Assembly: GCF_031846265.1 (NCBI RefSeq) | Contig: NZ_JAVRIA010000002.1 | Span: 434,001-498,000, forward strand | Direction of reading: 5' to 3' | DNA from: Microcosmobacter mediterraneus | GTDB lineage: Bacteria; Bacteroidota; Bacteroidia; Flavobacteriales; Flavobacteriaceae | DNA length: 64,000 nt | Part shown: in pieces, positions 1 through 8,628 of the stretch | Position numbering within the stretch: the stretch's first letter is position 1 | Layout: each line of letters starts with the position of its first letter | Position numbers and translations under genes: made by a program | The notes under the pieces: generated by a model | What the model was told of the DNA's origin: nothing | What the model saw: only the letters and a program-made list of their open reading frames with translations | Database searches by the model: none

Positions 1-115
1 TTAATTTCTGATGATATTATTGTATAATTAATCTTGCCTTTTCGTTATAATAGTTTAACTAAATTATTTCTGATTAGTACCACTAATTTTTTTACACTAA
101 TTAAATTAATATATT

Positions 116-1252
116 TTGAAAAAAAATATACTTATTACTGGAGGCTCAGGATTTATTGGTTCTAGCCTCTCTCTTTCTCTTATTAAGAAAGGTTATAATA
201 TAAGAGTATTAGATAACTTATCTAAGCAAATTCATGGCGACAACCCTCAATCCTCACATTTATACAATCTTATTAAAAATCAAGTAGAATTTTTTAAAGG
301 AGATGTTAGAAAAAGAAAAGATTGGATAGAAGCTTTAGATAATCAGCATATCGTGGTGCATTTAGCAGCAGAAACAGGTACTGGCCAATCTATGTATGAA
401 ATTGAAAAGTACACTGAAGTAAACATTAAAGGAACTTCTATTCTATTGGATATTTTAGCTAATAATAATCATACCATTGAAAAAATAGTTATCGCATCTT
501 CAAGGTCAATTTATGGCGAAGGTAAATATCAATGTACTGAGCATGGTACAGTCTATCCAAAAGAGCGCAATGAAAAAGATATGCTACAAGGAGATTTTAA
601 TGTTAAATGTCCATATTGTGGTACAAATGTAAAATTGTTACCAACAGACGAATTAAGTCAAATTCACCCTTCATCTATTTACGGTTTAACCAAACAAGTA
701 CAAGAAGAGATGTGCATGATTGCTGGTAAGTCTTTAAACATACCTGTAGTTGGTTTTCGATATCAGAATGTATATGGTCCAGGACAGTCTTTGTCTAACC
801 CTTACACAGGCATTCTATCTATATTTTCTACTAGGATTAAAAACAATAATGAAATTAATATTTTTGAGGATGGGAAAGAAAGCAGAGACTTTGTATTTAT
901 TCAAGATGTAGTTGATGCAACAATTTTAGGGATTGAAAAAAAAGAAGCTAATTATAATGTCTATAATGTTGGCTCGGGAGAGCGCACTTCGGTTTTAGAT
1001 GTTATGAAGAATCTTCTCCGAGAATATAACACAGATATAGATTATTCAATATCTGGTAATTTTAGGCTTGGAGATATACGAGATAATTATGCTGATTTGT
1101 CTAAAATATCTAATGACCTTGGTTTCAAACCTAAAGTATCCTTTGAGCAAGGGATTAAACTTTTTTGCAACTGGGTTTCTAATCAAGAAACACAAATAGA
1201 CCAATATTCAAAGTCGTTTGAAGAAATGAGAAATAAAGGCTTATTAAAGTAA
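116..1252 (+). CDS. NAD-dependent epimerase/dehydratase with Cys-rich insertion (possible dTDP-L-rhamnose 4-epimerase type)
   Basis: Extended short-chain dehydrogenase of 378 residues acting on a nucleotide sugar. The N-terminus has the NAD-binding glycine motif GGSGFIGS (residues 9-16), the catalytic region has SSRSIYG near 128-134 and the YxxxK pair in YGLTK (Y189, K193). Between them sits an insertion of about 40 residues with C140, H143 and a CPYC pair (C165, C168), which looks like a small metal site; I recall the same insertion from WbiB-type dTDP-L-rhamnose 4-epimerases, so that substrate is possible but not shown. It starts at a TTG codon; no in-frame ATG fits the glycine motif. It leads into the glycosyltransferase 10 bases downstream and belongs to the surface polysaccharide cluster that enters the window from the left. 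The SDR assignment is sure, the substrate is not. Confidence 0.85.
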   Translation: MKKNILITGGSGFIGSSLSLSLIKKGYNIRVLDNLSKQIHGDNPQSSHLYNLIKNQVEFFKGDVRKRKDWIEALDNQHIVVHLAAETGTGQSMYEIEKYTEVNIKGTSILLDILANNNHTIEKIVIASSRSIYGEGKYQCTEHGTVYPKERNEKDMLQGDFNVKCPYCGTNVKLLPTDELSQIHPSSIYGLTKQVQEEMCMIAGKSLNIPVVGFRYQNVYGPGQSLSNPYTGILSIFSTRIKNNNEINIFEDGKESRDFVFIQDVVDATILGIEKKEANYNVYNVGSGERTSVLDVMKNLLREYNTDIDYSISGNFRLGDIRDNYADLSKISNDLGFKPKVSFEQGIKLFCNWVSNQETQIDQYSKSFEEMRNKGLLK

Positions 1253-1262
1253 ATTTTTAATC

Positions 1263-2252
1263 ATGTTTAAAGGCAAAAAAATACTTTTTTTTTCAATAAG
1301 CTTCTTTGGTTATCAATCAGAAATAAAAAATAAATTAATAGAGTTAGGTGCTGAAGTTGATTATTATGATGAAAGACCTAAAAACACCTTTTGGTATAAA
1401 TTCTTAATTCGATTAAATAAAAATTTAGTTAAAAACAGAATTGAGAAATACTACAATAACATCATAAAAAAAACTCAAACAAAAGATTATGACTATGTGT
1501 TTTTTATTAAAGGAGAAGTTATAACTCCAAAAATACTCAAGAAAATAAAAGATCAACAACCTAAAGCAAAATACATATTGTATTTATGGGATTCTATAGA
1601 GCATCGTCAATCAGTTCAAAAAGTATTCCCTTTATTCGACAAAATACTATCGTTTGATTTGGTTGACGCCAACAAAAATTCATTATTAAAATTCAGACCA
1701 TTATTCTACTTAGACACTTATGCTGATATATCACAATTACAAAACAAAAATACAAATGACCTAATATTTATTGGTACAGCACATCCCGACAGATATCCTG
1801 TGCTTATGAAAGCTAGAGATTTTTGTAAAATCAATAATTTAAAATCATATTTTTTTATTTATCTCCAAGACTGGAGAATTTTTTACCTATGGAAACTTTT
1901 TTCGAAAAGTTTCAGTAAGGCAAGAATGAACGAATTTGAGTTTAAACCATTAAACAAAAATCAGATTATATTAATTATTGAAAGTGCAAGCTGTGTTTTG
2001 GATGTAGAGAAATCTAATCAATCTGGATTAACAATGAGAACCCTCGAAGTTTTAGGATCTCGAAGAAAGTTAATAACTACTAATCAATCCATAAAAAGTT
2101 ATGACTTTTATAATGAGCATAACATTTTAATTATTAATAGAAAAAATCCAGTTATATCTAAAGAATTCATTAAAAATCAATATCAAGAAATTGATCAAGA
2201 AATTTATAAGAAATACAGCTTAGAATATTGGTTAAAAGAAGTTTTTGAATGA
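1263..2252 (+). CDS. Putative glycosyltransferase (CgeB/Eps11J-like)
   Basis: A 329-residue soluble protein with a high lysine content. The order of parts suggests a GT-B type transferase: an N-terminal Rossmann-like opening (KKILFFSISFFGYQ), a central segment with YLWDSIEHR, the start of a second half at LIFIGTAHPDRYP (about residue 167), and a C-terminal stretch with QSGLTMRTLEVLGSRRKLIT that resembles the nucleotide-sugar site of CgeB-like and capsule transferases. No signal peptide or membrane helix is seen. It follows the epimerase by 10 bases and precedes a lipid-linked sugar transferase, so it probably extends the same polysaccharide. The family call is from motif memory; donor and acceptor are unknown. 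Confidence 0.6.
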   Translation: MFKGKKILFFSISFFGYQSEIKNKLIELGAEVDYYDERPKNTFWYKFLIRLNKNLVKNRIEKYYNNIIKKTQTKDYDYVFFIKGEVITPKILKKIKDQQPKAKYILYLWDSIEHRQSVQKVFPLFDKILSFDLVDANKNSLLKFRPLFYLDTYADISQLQNKNTNDLIFIGTAHPDRYPVLMKARDFCKINNLKSYFFIYLQDWRIFYLWKLFSKSFSKARMNEFEFKPLNKNQIILIIESASCVLDVEKSNQSGLTMRTLEVLGSRRKLITTNQSIKSYDFYNEHNILIINRKNPVISKEFIKNQYQEIDQEIYKKYSLEYWLKEVFE

Positions 2253-2372
2253 TAAATGGTATTCTTTTTTTAGTCTAAAATGCCAATACAGCAATAATAA
2301 TAACAAAACCCTCAATTTTTATTAATTGTAATTCAGCCCTTGATTTAAGTTTTAATAATTGATTGATTAAGT

Positions 2373-2380
2373 TATATTTG
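2373..2380 (+). promoter_or_regulatory. Bacteroidota -7 box before the first sugar transferase
   Basis: TATATTTG fits the TAnnTTTG consensus and lies 25 bases before the ATG at 2406, in a 153-base gap that holds no other gene. No TTG -33 element stands at the usual 19-21 base distance, so this is a -7 match only. It would start a transcript for 2406-7465. Confidence 0.45.
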
Positions 2381-2405
2381 CCATTAAACTATTGAGCAGA
2401 AAAAT

Positions 2406-3752
2406 ATGTTAGGTAAAAGAGGCTATTCTCAATTCATTAGACCTTTTCTATATTTAGTTGATTTGATAATTCTTGCCTTTACAATTTTCTATTTGTTAAC
2501 TGATAGGCAATTATACCTCACAGTATTTATTACATTTTGGATAATATTATCTATAATATTTTCTTTCTACGAAGTCTACAGATATACAAAGATTGTAAGG
2601 ATAATATCACTACTAGCTAGACAAATATTTGTTTTTACTTTATTAATTTTTTCATTCTTATATATTACTTATTCTGAAATTGAATTTCTGAAAGTTGTTA
2701 AATTTTCTATCTTCCTTTTCATATTGTTTAGTATATGGAGGATTTCTTTACACATATTCCTTAAGAAATATAGGGTGGTTACAGGTAGAAATTATAAGGA
2801 AGTTGTAATCATTGGGTCTAATAAAACCACAAGAAGACTAATACAATTTTTTAAAAATGAGCCAGGTTATGGCTATAATTATCTTGGGTTTTTTACAATA
2901 AAAAATGAAGCTAATAGGCTAGGGACATTTGAAGATTTTTTTAGGTATATAAAATCAACTAGAGTAGACGAAGTTTACTGTTCTATCAAAGAATTATCAA
3001 ATGAGCAAATGAATAAATTAGTTCTTTTTGCTGACAATAACCTATTAACACTAAAATTTATTCCTGACAACAAATATATCTTTTCAAAAAAGCTAGAGTT
3101 TGAAAATTACAACATAATGCCAATTTTATCGCTAAGCGATATTCCACTAAAAACGGATTTAAATAAATTTGGGAAAAGAGCTTTTGATATTATATTTTCA
3201 CTACTTGTAATAATATTAATATTATCATGGTTTACTCCTTTATTGGCATTAATAATTAGAATAGAGTCTAAAGGATCAATTTTCTTTAAACAATTAAGAT
3301 ATGGAGCTGATTTTAATCTATTTGCATGTTATAAATTTAGGTCTATGATGGCTAATAAAGAGTCAGACTCTATACAAGCAGCTAAGAATGATATGAGAGT
3401 TACTAAAGTTGGAAAGTTTATTAGAAGAACAAGTATAGATGAACTACCTCAATTTTTTAATGTTCTATTTGGAAGCATGTCTGTTGTAGGACCAAGACCA
3501 TTATTATTAAGCCATACTAATGATTATAAAGATAAAATTAACAAGTTTATGATTAGGCATATGGTTAAACCAGGTATCACAGGCTTAGCACAAGTAAGTG
3601 GTTATCGAGGCAATATAGAAACGGACCAAGACATGCAAAACAGAATTAAATATGATATTTTTTATGTTGAGAATTGGTCACTATTCTTAGATCTTAAAAT
3701 AATAACAAAAACAGTAATTAATGTAATTAAGGGCGAGGAAAAAGCCTATTAA
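2406..3752 (+). CDS. Polyprenyl-phosphate sugar-1-phosphate transferase (WcaJ-like), copy 1
   Basis: Membrane enzyme that transfers a sugar-1-phosphate from a nucleotide sugar to undecaprenyl phosphate, the first committed step of a lipid-linked polysaccharide. The 448 residues have about four N-terminal helices (roughly 14-115), a Rossmann-like CoA-binding middle domain (VVIIGSNKTTRRLI near 133), a further helix near 262-285 and the catalytic C-terminal domain with KFRSM, TSIDELPQFFNVL, SVVGPRP and KPGITGLAQVSG. All hallmark motifs are present. It is a full paralogue of 6059-7465; both end in the same IKGE(E/D)KAY tail. It probably heads the operon that runs to 7465. Confidence 0.9.
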   Translation: MLGKRGYSQFIRPFLYLVDLIILAFTIFYLLTDRQLYLTVFITFWIILSIIFSFYEVYRYTKIVRIISLLARQIFVFTLLIFSFLYITYSEIEFLKVVKFSIFLFILFSIWRISLHIFLKKYRVVTGRNYKEVVIIGSNKTTRRLIQFFKNEPGYGYNYLGFFTIKNEANRLGTFEDFFRYIKSTRVDEVYCSIKELSNEQMNKLVLFADNNLLTLKFIPDNKYIFSKKLEFENYNIMPILSLSDIPLKTDLNKFGKRAFDIIFSLLVIILILSWFTPLLALIIRIESKGSIFFKQLRYGADFNLFACYKFRSMMANKESDSIQAAKNDMRVTKVGKFIRRTSIDELPQFFNVLFGSMSVVGPRPLLLSHTNDYKDKINKFMIRHMVKPGITGLAQVSGYRGNIETDQDMQNRIKYDIFYVENWSLFLDLKIITKTVINVIKGEEKAY

Positions 3753-3765
3753 AAAAAACAATAAA

Positions 3766-5064
3766 ATGAAAGTATCAGTAATTGGAACAGGATATGTAGG
3801 GTTAGTAACTGGAACTTGCCTCGCAGAAACTGGTAATGAGGTATTATGCGTTGATATTGATGAGGTAAAAGTAGAAAAAATGCAAAATGGTGTTGTTCCA
3901 ATTTATGAGCCACACTTAGATGTTTTATTTGAAAGAAATATTAAAGCTAAGCGTTTAAAATTCACAACCTCTTTAGAAGAGGGCTTAGAACATGGTGAAA
4001 TTATATTTTTAGCACTTCCTACACCAGAAGACGAAGATGGATCGGCAGATTTAAAATATATTTTAGGAGTCGCTGATGATATAGGAAAATTAATTAAAGA
4101 CTACAAAGTAATTGTTGATAAAAGTACTGTACCAGTAGGAACCTCTGAAAAAGTTAAAGCTGCAATCTCTAAAAACACAGATGTTGAATTTGATGTAGTA
4201 TCTAACCCAGAATTTTTAAGAGAAGGTTTCGCTGTAGACGATTTTTTAAAACCAGAACGTATCGTAGTAGGGTCAGATTCTAAAAAGGCTTTAAGTATTA
4301 TGGAAAAACTCTACAAACCTTATGTAAGGTCGGGAAATCCAATAATTACAATGGATGAAAAATCGGCAGAGCTAACAAAGTACGCAGCTAATTCTTTTTT
4401 AGCTACCAAGATTACTTTTATGAATGAGATCGCTAATTTTTGTGAAAAAGTTGGTGCAGATGTAGATAAGGTTAGAATAGGAATGGGAACAGATTCTCGA
4501 ATAGGAAAACGTTTCTTATTTCCAGGAATCGGTTACGGAGGCTCATGTTTTCCAAAAGATGTAAAGGCGCTTCATAAATCCGGAAAAGACAACAATTACG
4601 ATTTTAAAATATTAGACTCTGTAATTGAGGTAAATAGCAAACAGAAAACTATTTTAATGCCAAGGATCGCTTCTTACTTTAATAATGATTTAAGAGGTAA
4701 AAAGATAGCCGTTTGGGGATTGGCATTTAAACCTGAAACAGATGATATAAGAGAAGCACCATCGCTGTATATGATAGATGAAATGCTTAAACTCGGAGCA
4801 TCAATTACAGCATTTGATCCTGAAGCAATGCCAAATGTACAGCGCAAATTAGGATCTAAAATTTCTTTTGCCAACGATATGTACAGTGCTCTTGAAGATG
4901 CTGATGCGCTTTTAATTTGTACCGAGTGGAGTATTTTTAGAACACCAAACTTTGAGAAAATGAGAGGTAAAATGAAAAGCTCAGTAATTTTTGATGGTAG
5001 AAATCTTTATGATTTAGAAGAGATTAATAACGAAGTTCAATTTTATAGTTCTATAGGAAGATAA
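3766..5064 (+). CDS. ugd: UDP-glucose 6-dehydrogenase
   Basis: Oxidises UDP-glucose to UDP-glucuronate with two NAD. The 432-residue length is normal. The NAD-binding motif GTGYVGLVTG opens the protein (residues 7-16), the central helix region carries AELTKYAANSFLATKITFMNE-type residues near 201-221, and the catalytic cysteine is C261 in GYGGSCFPKD. The C-terminal UDP-binding domain follows (WGLAFKPETDDIREAP). The gene starts 13 bases after the preceding transferase and is followed after 4 bases by the enzyme that consumes its product, so the pair makes UDP-glucuronate and UDP-xylose for the polysaccharide. Confidence 0.96.
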   Translation: MKVSVIGTGYVGLVTGTCLAETGNEVLCVDIDEVKVEKMQNGVVPIYEPHLDVLFERNIKAKRLKFTTSLEEGLEHGEIIFLALPTPEDEDGSADLKYILGVADDIGKLIKDYKVIVDKSTVPVGTSEKVKAAISKNTDVEFDVVSNPEFLREGFAVDDFLKPERIVVGSDSKKALSIMEKLYKPYVRSGNPIITMDEKSAELTKYAANSFLATKITFMNEIANFCEKVGADVDKVRIGMGTDSRIGKRFLFPGIGYGGSCFPKDVKALHKSGKDNNYDFKILDSVIEVNSKQKTILMPRIASYFNNDLRGKKIAVWGLAFKPETDDIREAPSLYMIDEMLKLGASITAFDPEAMPNVQRKLGSKISFANDMYSALEDADALLICTEWSIFRTPNFEKMRGKMKSSVIFDGRNLYDLEEINNEVQFYSSIGR

Positions 5065-5068
5065 TTAT

Positions 5069-6055
5069 ATGAAGAGAATATTAATTACAGGAGCAGCAGG
5101 ATTTTTAGGATCTCACTTATGTGACCGTTTTATTAAAGAAGGGTTTTATGTTATAGGGATGGATAATCTAATTACAGGAGATTTAAAAAATATTGCTCAT
5201 CTTTTTCCTTTAGAGAATTTTGAATTTCATAATCATGATGTCACCACCTATGTTCATATTTCAGGAAATTTAGATTACATATTACATTTTGCGTCACCTG
5301 CAAGCCCTATTGATTATTTAAAAATCCCAATTCAAACACTTAAAGTGGGAGCATTAGGCACTCATAATTTATTAGGTCTAGCAAAGGAAAAGAAAGCAAG
5401 AATTTTGATAGCTTCAACTTCTGAAATTTATGGAGACCCATTAGTACATCCACAGAAAGAATCATATTATGGTAATGTAAATACCATAGGTCCTAGAGGA
5501 GTCTATGATGAAGCAAAACGTTTTCAAGAATCTATAACTATGGCTTACAATAGGTTTCATGGTTTAGAAACTCGTATTGTTAGAATTTTTAATACTTATG
5601 GTCCAAGAATGCGACTTAATGATGGTAGAGTTATACCAGCATTTATGGGGCAAGCATTACGTGGAGAAGATTTAACTGTTTTTGGAGATGGCTCTCAAAC
5701 AAGATCCTTTTGCTATGTAGATGATCAGGTTGAAGGCATTTACAGATTACTTTTTAGTGAATATGATCTACCAGTTAACATTGGTAATCCTCATGAGATT
5801 AGCATATTAGATTTTGCTCAGGAAATAATTAAACTCACAGAGACAAATCAAAAAATTATATTTAAACCACTTCCTAAGGATGACCCACTGCAAAGGCAAC
5901 CAGATATTTCATTGGCTAAAAAATTATTTAATTGGACACCTAAAGTAGATAGAGCAGAAGGCATGAAAATAACCTTCGATTATTTTAAATCATTATCAGA
6001 AGAAGAATTATTTAGAAGCGAGCACAAAGCTTTTGATGGTTACATAAAAAAGTAG
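5069..6055 (+). CDS. uxs: UDP-glucuronate decarboxylase (UDP-xylose synthase)
   Basis: Converts UDP-glucuronate to UDP-xylose with bound NAD. The 328-residue SDR has GAAGFLGS (residues 8-15), the active-site STSEIYGDP block (116-124, with the Ser/Glu typical of decarboxylases) and the GPRGVYDEAKR block carrying Y146 and K150, which is diagnostic of this family. It directly follows UDP-glucose dehydrogenase, so UDP-glucose is turned into a pentose donor by two neighbouring genes. The next gene begins three bases after its stop codon. Confidence 0.95.
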   Translation: MKRILITGAAGFLGSHLCDRFIKEGFYVIGMDNLITGDLKNIAHLFPLENFEFHNHDVTTYVHISGNLDYILHFASPASPIDYLKIPIQTLKVGALGTHNLLGLAKEKKARILIASTSEIYGDPLVHPQKESYYGNVNTIGPRGVYDEAKRFQESITMAYNRFHGLETRIVRIFNTYGPRMRLNDGRVIPAFMGQALRGEDLTVFGDGSQTRSFCYVDDQVEGIYRLLFSEYDLPVNIGNPHEISILDFAQEIIKLTETNQKIIFKPLPKDDPLQRQPDISLAKKLFNWTPKVDRAEGMKITFDYFKSLSEEELFRSEHKAFDGYIKK

Positions 6056-6058
6056 AGT

Positions 6059-7465
6059 ATGGAATTTAAGCGAGGACGATTTTCTTGGCTCTTGAGACCA
6101 TTTTTAACCATCTATGATGTTTCAGCAATAAATGTTCTTGCATACTATTATCTAAATTTAGGAGAAGGAGAAGTTTATTTCTTCAATAATGAATTCCTAA
6201 ATAATAAGTATTTAATATACTTTATATATTCTACCGGACTTTGGCTAATATCAACCTATGCTGTAAAATTTTACAAAGTATACAGGTATACATCTTTTCT
6301 CAATATAATGTCACTATTAATAAAGCAATTTATAGTGTACTTAATTATCGTTTTTGCATTTGCCGGAATTTTCAGAAGTGTTAACCTGCCCTCTTTTACA
6401 ACTCTTAAATACTTAGTCTTAGTATTCATTGCTATTGCAACAGTAAAAATACTAAGCTACCTTATCTTAAAGGCTTTTAGGTCTTATCTAAGGGGAAATG
6501 TTAGAGATATCATTATAATTGGTTGTGGCAAAAGTGTACAAACCTTTAAATCCATCATTACTGAAAAAAAAGAATTGGGTTATGTTGTTAAAGAAATATT
6601 TTGTGATTCTGATTTTGGCACTAAACCACTGAAAGAAAGTTTTGAGTATTTAAAAGAAGACCAAAACATTGACGAGATTTATTGTTCTATTGATGAACTC
6701 ACAGAAAAACAAGTTAATGAGTATGTAAAATATGCCAACATTAATCACTGTAATATAAAGTTTATACCAAGTGAAAAAGAAACAGTAGCAAAGCGTTTAA
6801 AAACAGATTACTATGGTGTGTTACCAGTACTTTCAATACAAGATGTTGCTTTAAATGATGATATAAACAAAACAATTAAGAGAGTATTTGATATTTTCTT
6901 TTCATTGTTCATTATTGTTTTCATATTGTCATGGTTAACTATAATTTTATTTATCCTAATCAAGTTAGATTCAAAAGGCCCTTTATTTTTTAAGCAGAAA
7001 CGAACAGGAATAAACTATAAAGAATTCTATTGCTTTAAGTATAGATCTTTAAGGATGAATTCTAAACAAGAAAGCGGCACATACGTAAAAGAAAATGACA
7101 GTAGAGTTACTAAAGTTGGTAAGTTTTTGAGAAAAACTAGTATGGATGAGTTGCCTCAGTTTTTCAATGTTTTAATAGGTGACATGAGTGTTGTTGGTCC
7201 AAGACCACATATGCTATTGTATACAGATTTGTATTCTAAAAAAATCAACAAATATAATTTTATTTTAAGGCATAAGGTAAAACCAGGAATTACTGGATTA
7301 GCTCAAGTTAGTGGATTCAGAGGAGAAGTAAAATCCAATAAAGACATCATTGGTAGAGTTAAATTTGATATTTTTTACATCGAAAATTGGTCACTCTTAT
7401 TAGATTTAAAAATTATTTTTCAAACACTAATTAATGCAATTAAAGGTGAAGATAAAGCGTATTAA
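6059..7465 (+). CDS. Polyprenyl-phosphate sugar-1-phosphate transferase (WcaJ-like), copy 2
   Basis: Second member of the same family, 468 residues, with N-terminal membrane helices, the middle nucleotide-binding-like domain (DIIIIGCGKSVQ near 148), and the catalytic domain with KYRSL, TSMDELPQFFNVL, SVVGPRP and KPGITGLAQVSG. It is slightly longer at the N-terminus than copy 1 but aligns along its whole length. It is last in the plus-strand operon; its stop overlaps by four bases the stop of the convergent glycosyltransferase. Two priming transferases in one cluster suggest either two first sugars or one diverged duplicate. Confidence 0.9.
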   Translation: MEFKRGRFSWLLRPFLTIYDVSAINVLAYYYLNLGEGEVYFFNNEFLNNKYLIYFIYSTGLWLISTYAVKFYKVYRYTSFLNIMSLLIKQFIVYLIIVFAFAGIFRSVNLPSFTTLKYLVLVFIAIATVKILSYLILKAFRSYLRGNVRDIIIIGCGKSVQTFKSIITEKKELGYVVKEIFCDSDFGTKPLKESFEYLKEDQNIDEIYCSIDELTEKQVNEYVKYANINHCNIKFIPSEKETVAKRLKTDYYGVLPVLSIQDVALNDDINKTIKRVFDIFFSLFIIVFILSWLTIILFILIKLDSKGPLFFKQKRTGINYKEFYCFKYRSLRMNSKQESGTYVKENDSRVTKVGKFLRKTSMDELPQFFNVLIGDMSVVGPRPHMLLYTDLYSKKINKYNFILRHKVKPGITGLAQVSGFRGEVKSNKDIIGRVKFDIFYIENWSLLLDLKIIFQTLINAIKGEDKAY

Positions 7466-8628
7466 AGCTTTTGTTCCAATGAATTGATTTGAGACTCTAA
7501 ATTAAACTCCTGTAAAGCCTTTTTTTGAATTTCTTTTTTAATAGATGTTGAAAAGTCTTCCTTAACTATAGATTTAATAACATCATTTAAGGCATTATAA
7601 TTTCCCGATTCAGCAACCCAACCTAAGTTGTTTTTAGTAACAATAGACTCTCCTTCACCTCCACCAAAGTATAGAATTGGCAATCCTAATCTGGAGTATT
7701 CAAATATTTTAGAAGGCACGGAACCATAAATTCTATTAAGTAGCGGAATTATGGTAATATCGTATTTTAAAAGCACCTTATGCAACCTAGTACGATCTAG
7801 TTCACCATGATAGTGTATTGGTAAATTAGGATTGTTTTTTATATGAGATAAAACTATCTCTTTCTCAGATCCAGAACCATAAATATGAAGCTCAATAGCA
7901 TCATAATTAAGCTCTTGAATTAATTTATAAATTCCTTGTGCAACACCTAATAGTCCAGCATAAACGACTTTTATTTTAGAGTCATTTTTTTTAGTTTCTA
8001 AAACTTTTGGAGGTTCAAAATCTGGGTAGTTTCTATATAAAAGAGTATCTTTTTCTTGATAAATAGAATGGATGTGAGCTTCTATTTCTTTACTTTGACA
8101 CAAAACTAAGCTTGCTTTTTTGTAATTGAATCGTTCAATGTATTCTAACAAAGAATAACCTATACCTTTTTTTAAAGCATTTAACTTTAATCCTGCTAAT
8201 GGCCATAAATCACTTACATTTAATATGAGTTTTCGCTTTTTAAATCTTAAAAAAAGTAATGCTGTAAACGACACTAATAAAGGTGGTGATTGTATAATTA
8301 CGGTTCGCGGTATTTTGTTCCAAATAAAAAACCATGTCAGACTAAAACTATAAGAAAGCATCGCGAAAAGTCTCAAAAACTTGTTTTTAGAGTTGCTAGC
8401 AAAAATCCAAAGTCTATTTACTGCTATATCATTTTCAACAGATTTGCGGCTAAATTCCCCTTTATAATCTTTAAAAATTTCACCTTTAGGATAATTTGGT
8501 AATGGAGTAAGTATAGTAATGTTATGCCCTTTGTTTTTAAGCCCTTCTGCTAAATGAAAGATGCGATTAGAAGCCGCTCCAATTTCTGGAGGATAGTAAT
8601 TGGTTATAATTAAGATAGTTTTACTCAT
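7462..8628 (-). CDS. Glycosyltransferase family 4 (WbuB-like)
   Basis: A 388-residue GT-B enzyme. The N-terminus shows NYYPPEIGAASNRIFHLAEGL, shortened here to its key residues PPE, GAA and RxxxLAEGL, typical of GT4 transferases of the WbuB/colanic acid group; the C-terminal half has VVYAGLLGVAQG, LHIYGSGSE and the E-x7-E type donor site in VPSKIFEYSRLGLPIL. It is translated with the gene upstream (8625-9935), overlapping by four bases, so the two form one minus-strand operon. It likely adds a hexosamine-type sugar to the growing polysaccharide; the exact sugar cannot be read. Confidence 0.88.
   Translation of the reverse strand: MSKTILIITNYYPPEIGAASNRIFHLAEGLKNKGHNITILTPLPNYPKGEIFKDYKGEFSRKSVENDIAVNRLWIFASNSKNKFLRLFAMLSYSFSLTWFFIWNKIPRTVIIQSPPLLVSFTALLFLRFKKRKLILNVSDLWPLAGLKLNALKKGIGYSLLEYIERFNYKKASLVLCQSKEIEAHIHSIYQEKDTLLYRNYPDFEPPKVLETKKNDSKIKVVYAGLLGVAQGIYKLIQELNYDAIELHIYGSGSEKEIVLSHIKNNPNLPIHYHGELDRTRLHKVLLKYDITIIPLLNRIYGSVPSKIFEYSRLGLPILYFGGGEGESIVTKNNLGWVAESGNYNALNDVIKSIVKEDFSTSIKKEIQKKALQEFNLESQINSLEQKL

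Noticed and set aside
4674..4874. Open frame on the minus strand inside ugd
   Set aside because: Antisense to a well-conserved enzyme, with no signal peptide, motif or promoter; a shadow frame. The same applies to minus-strand frames inside atpA, the nucleotidyltransferase, ricT and scoB.
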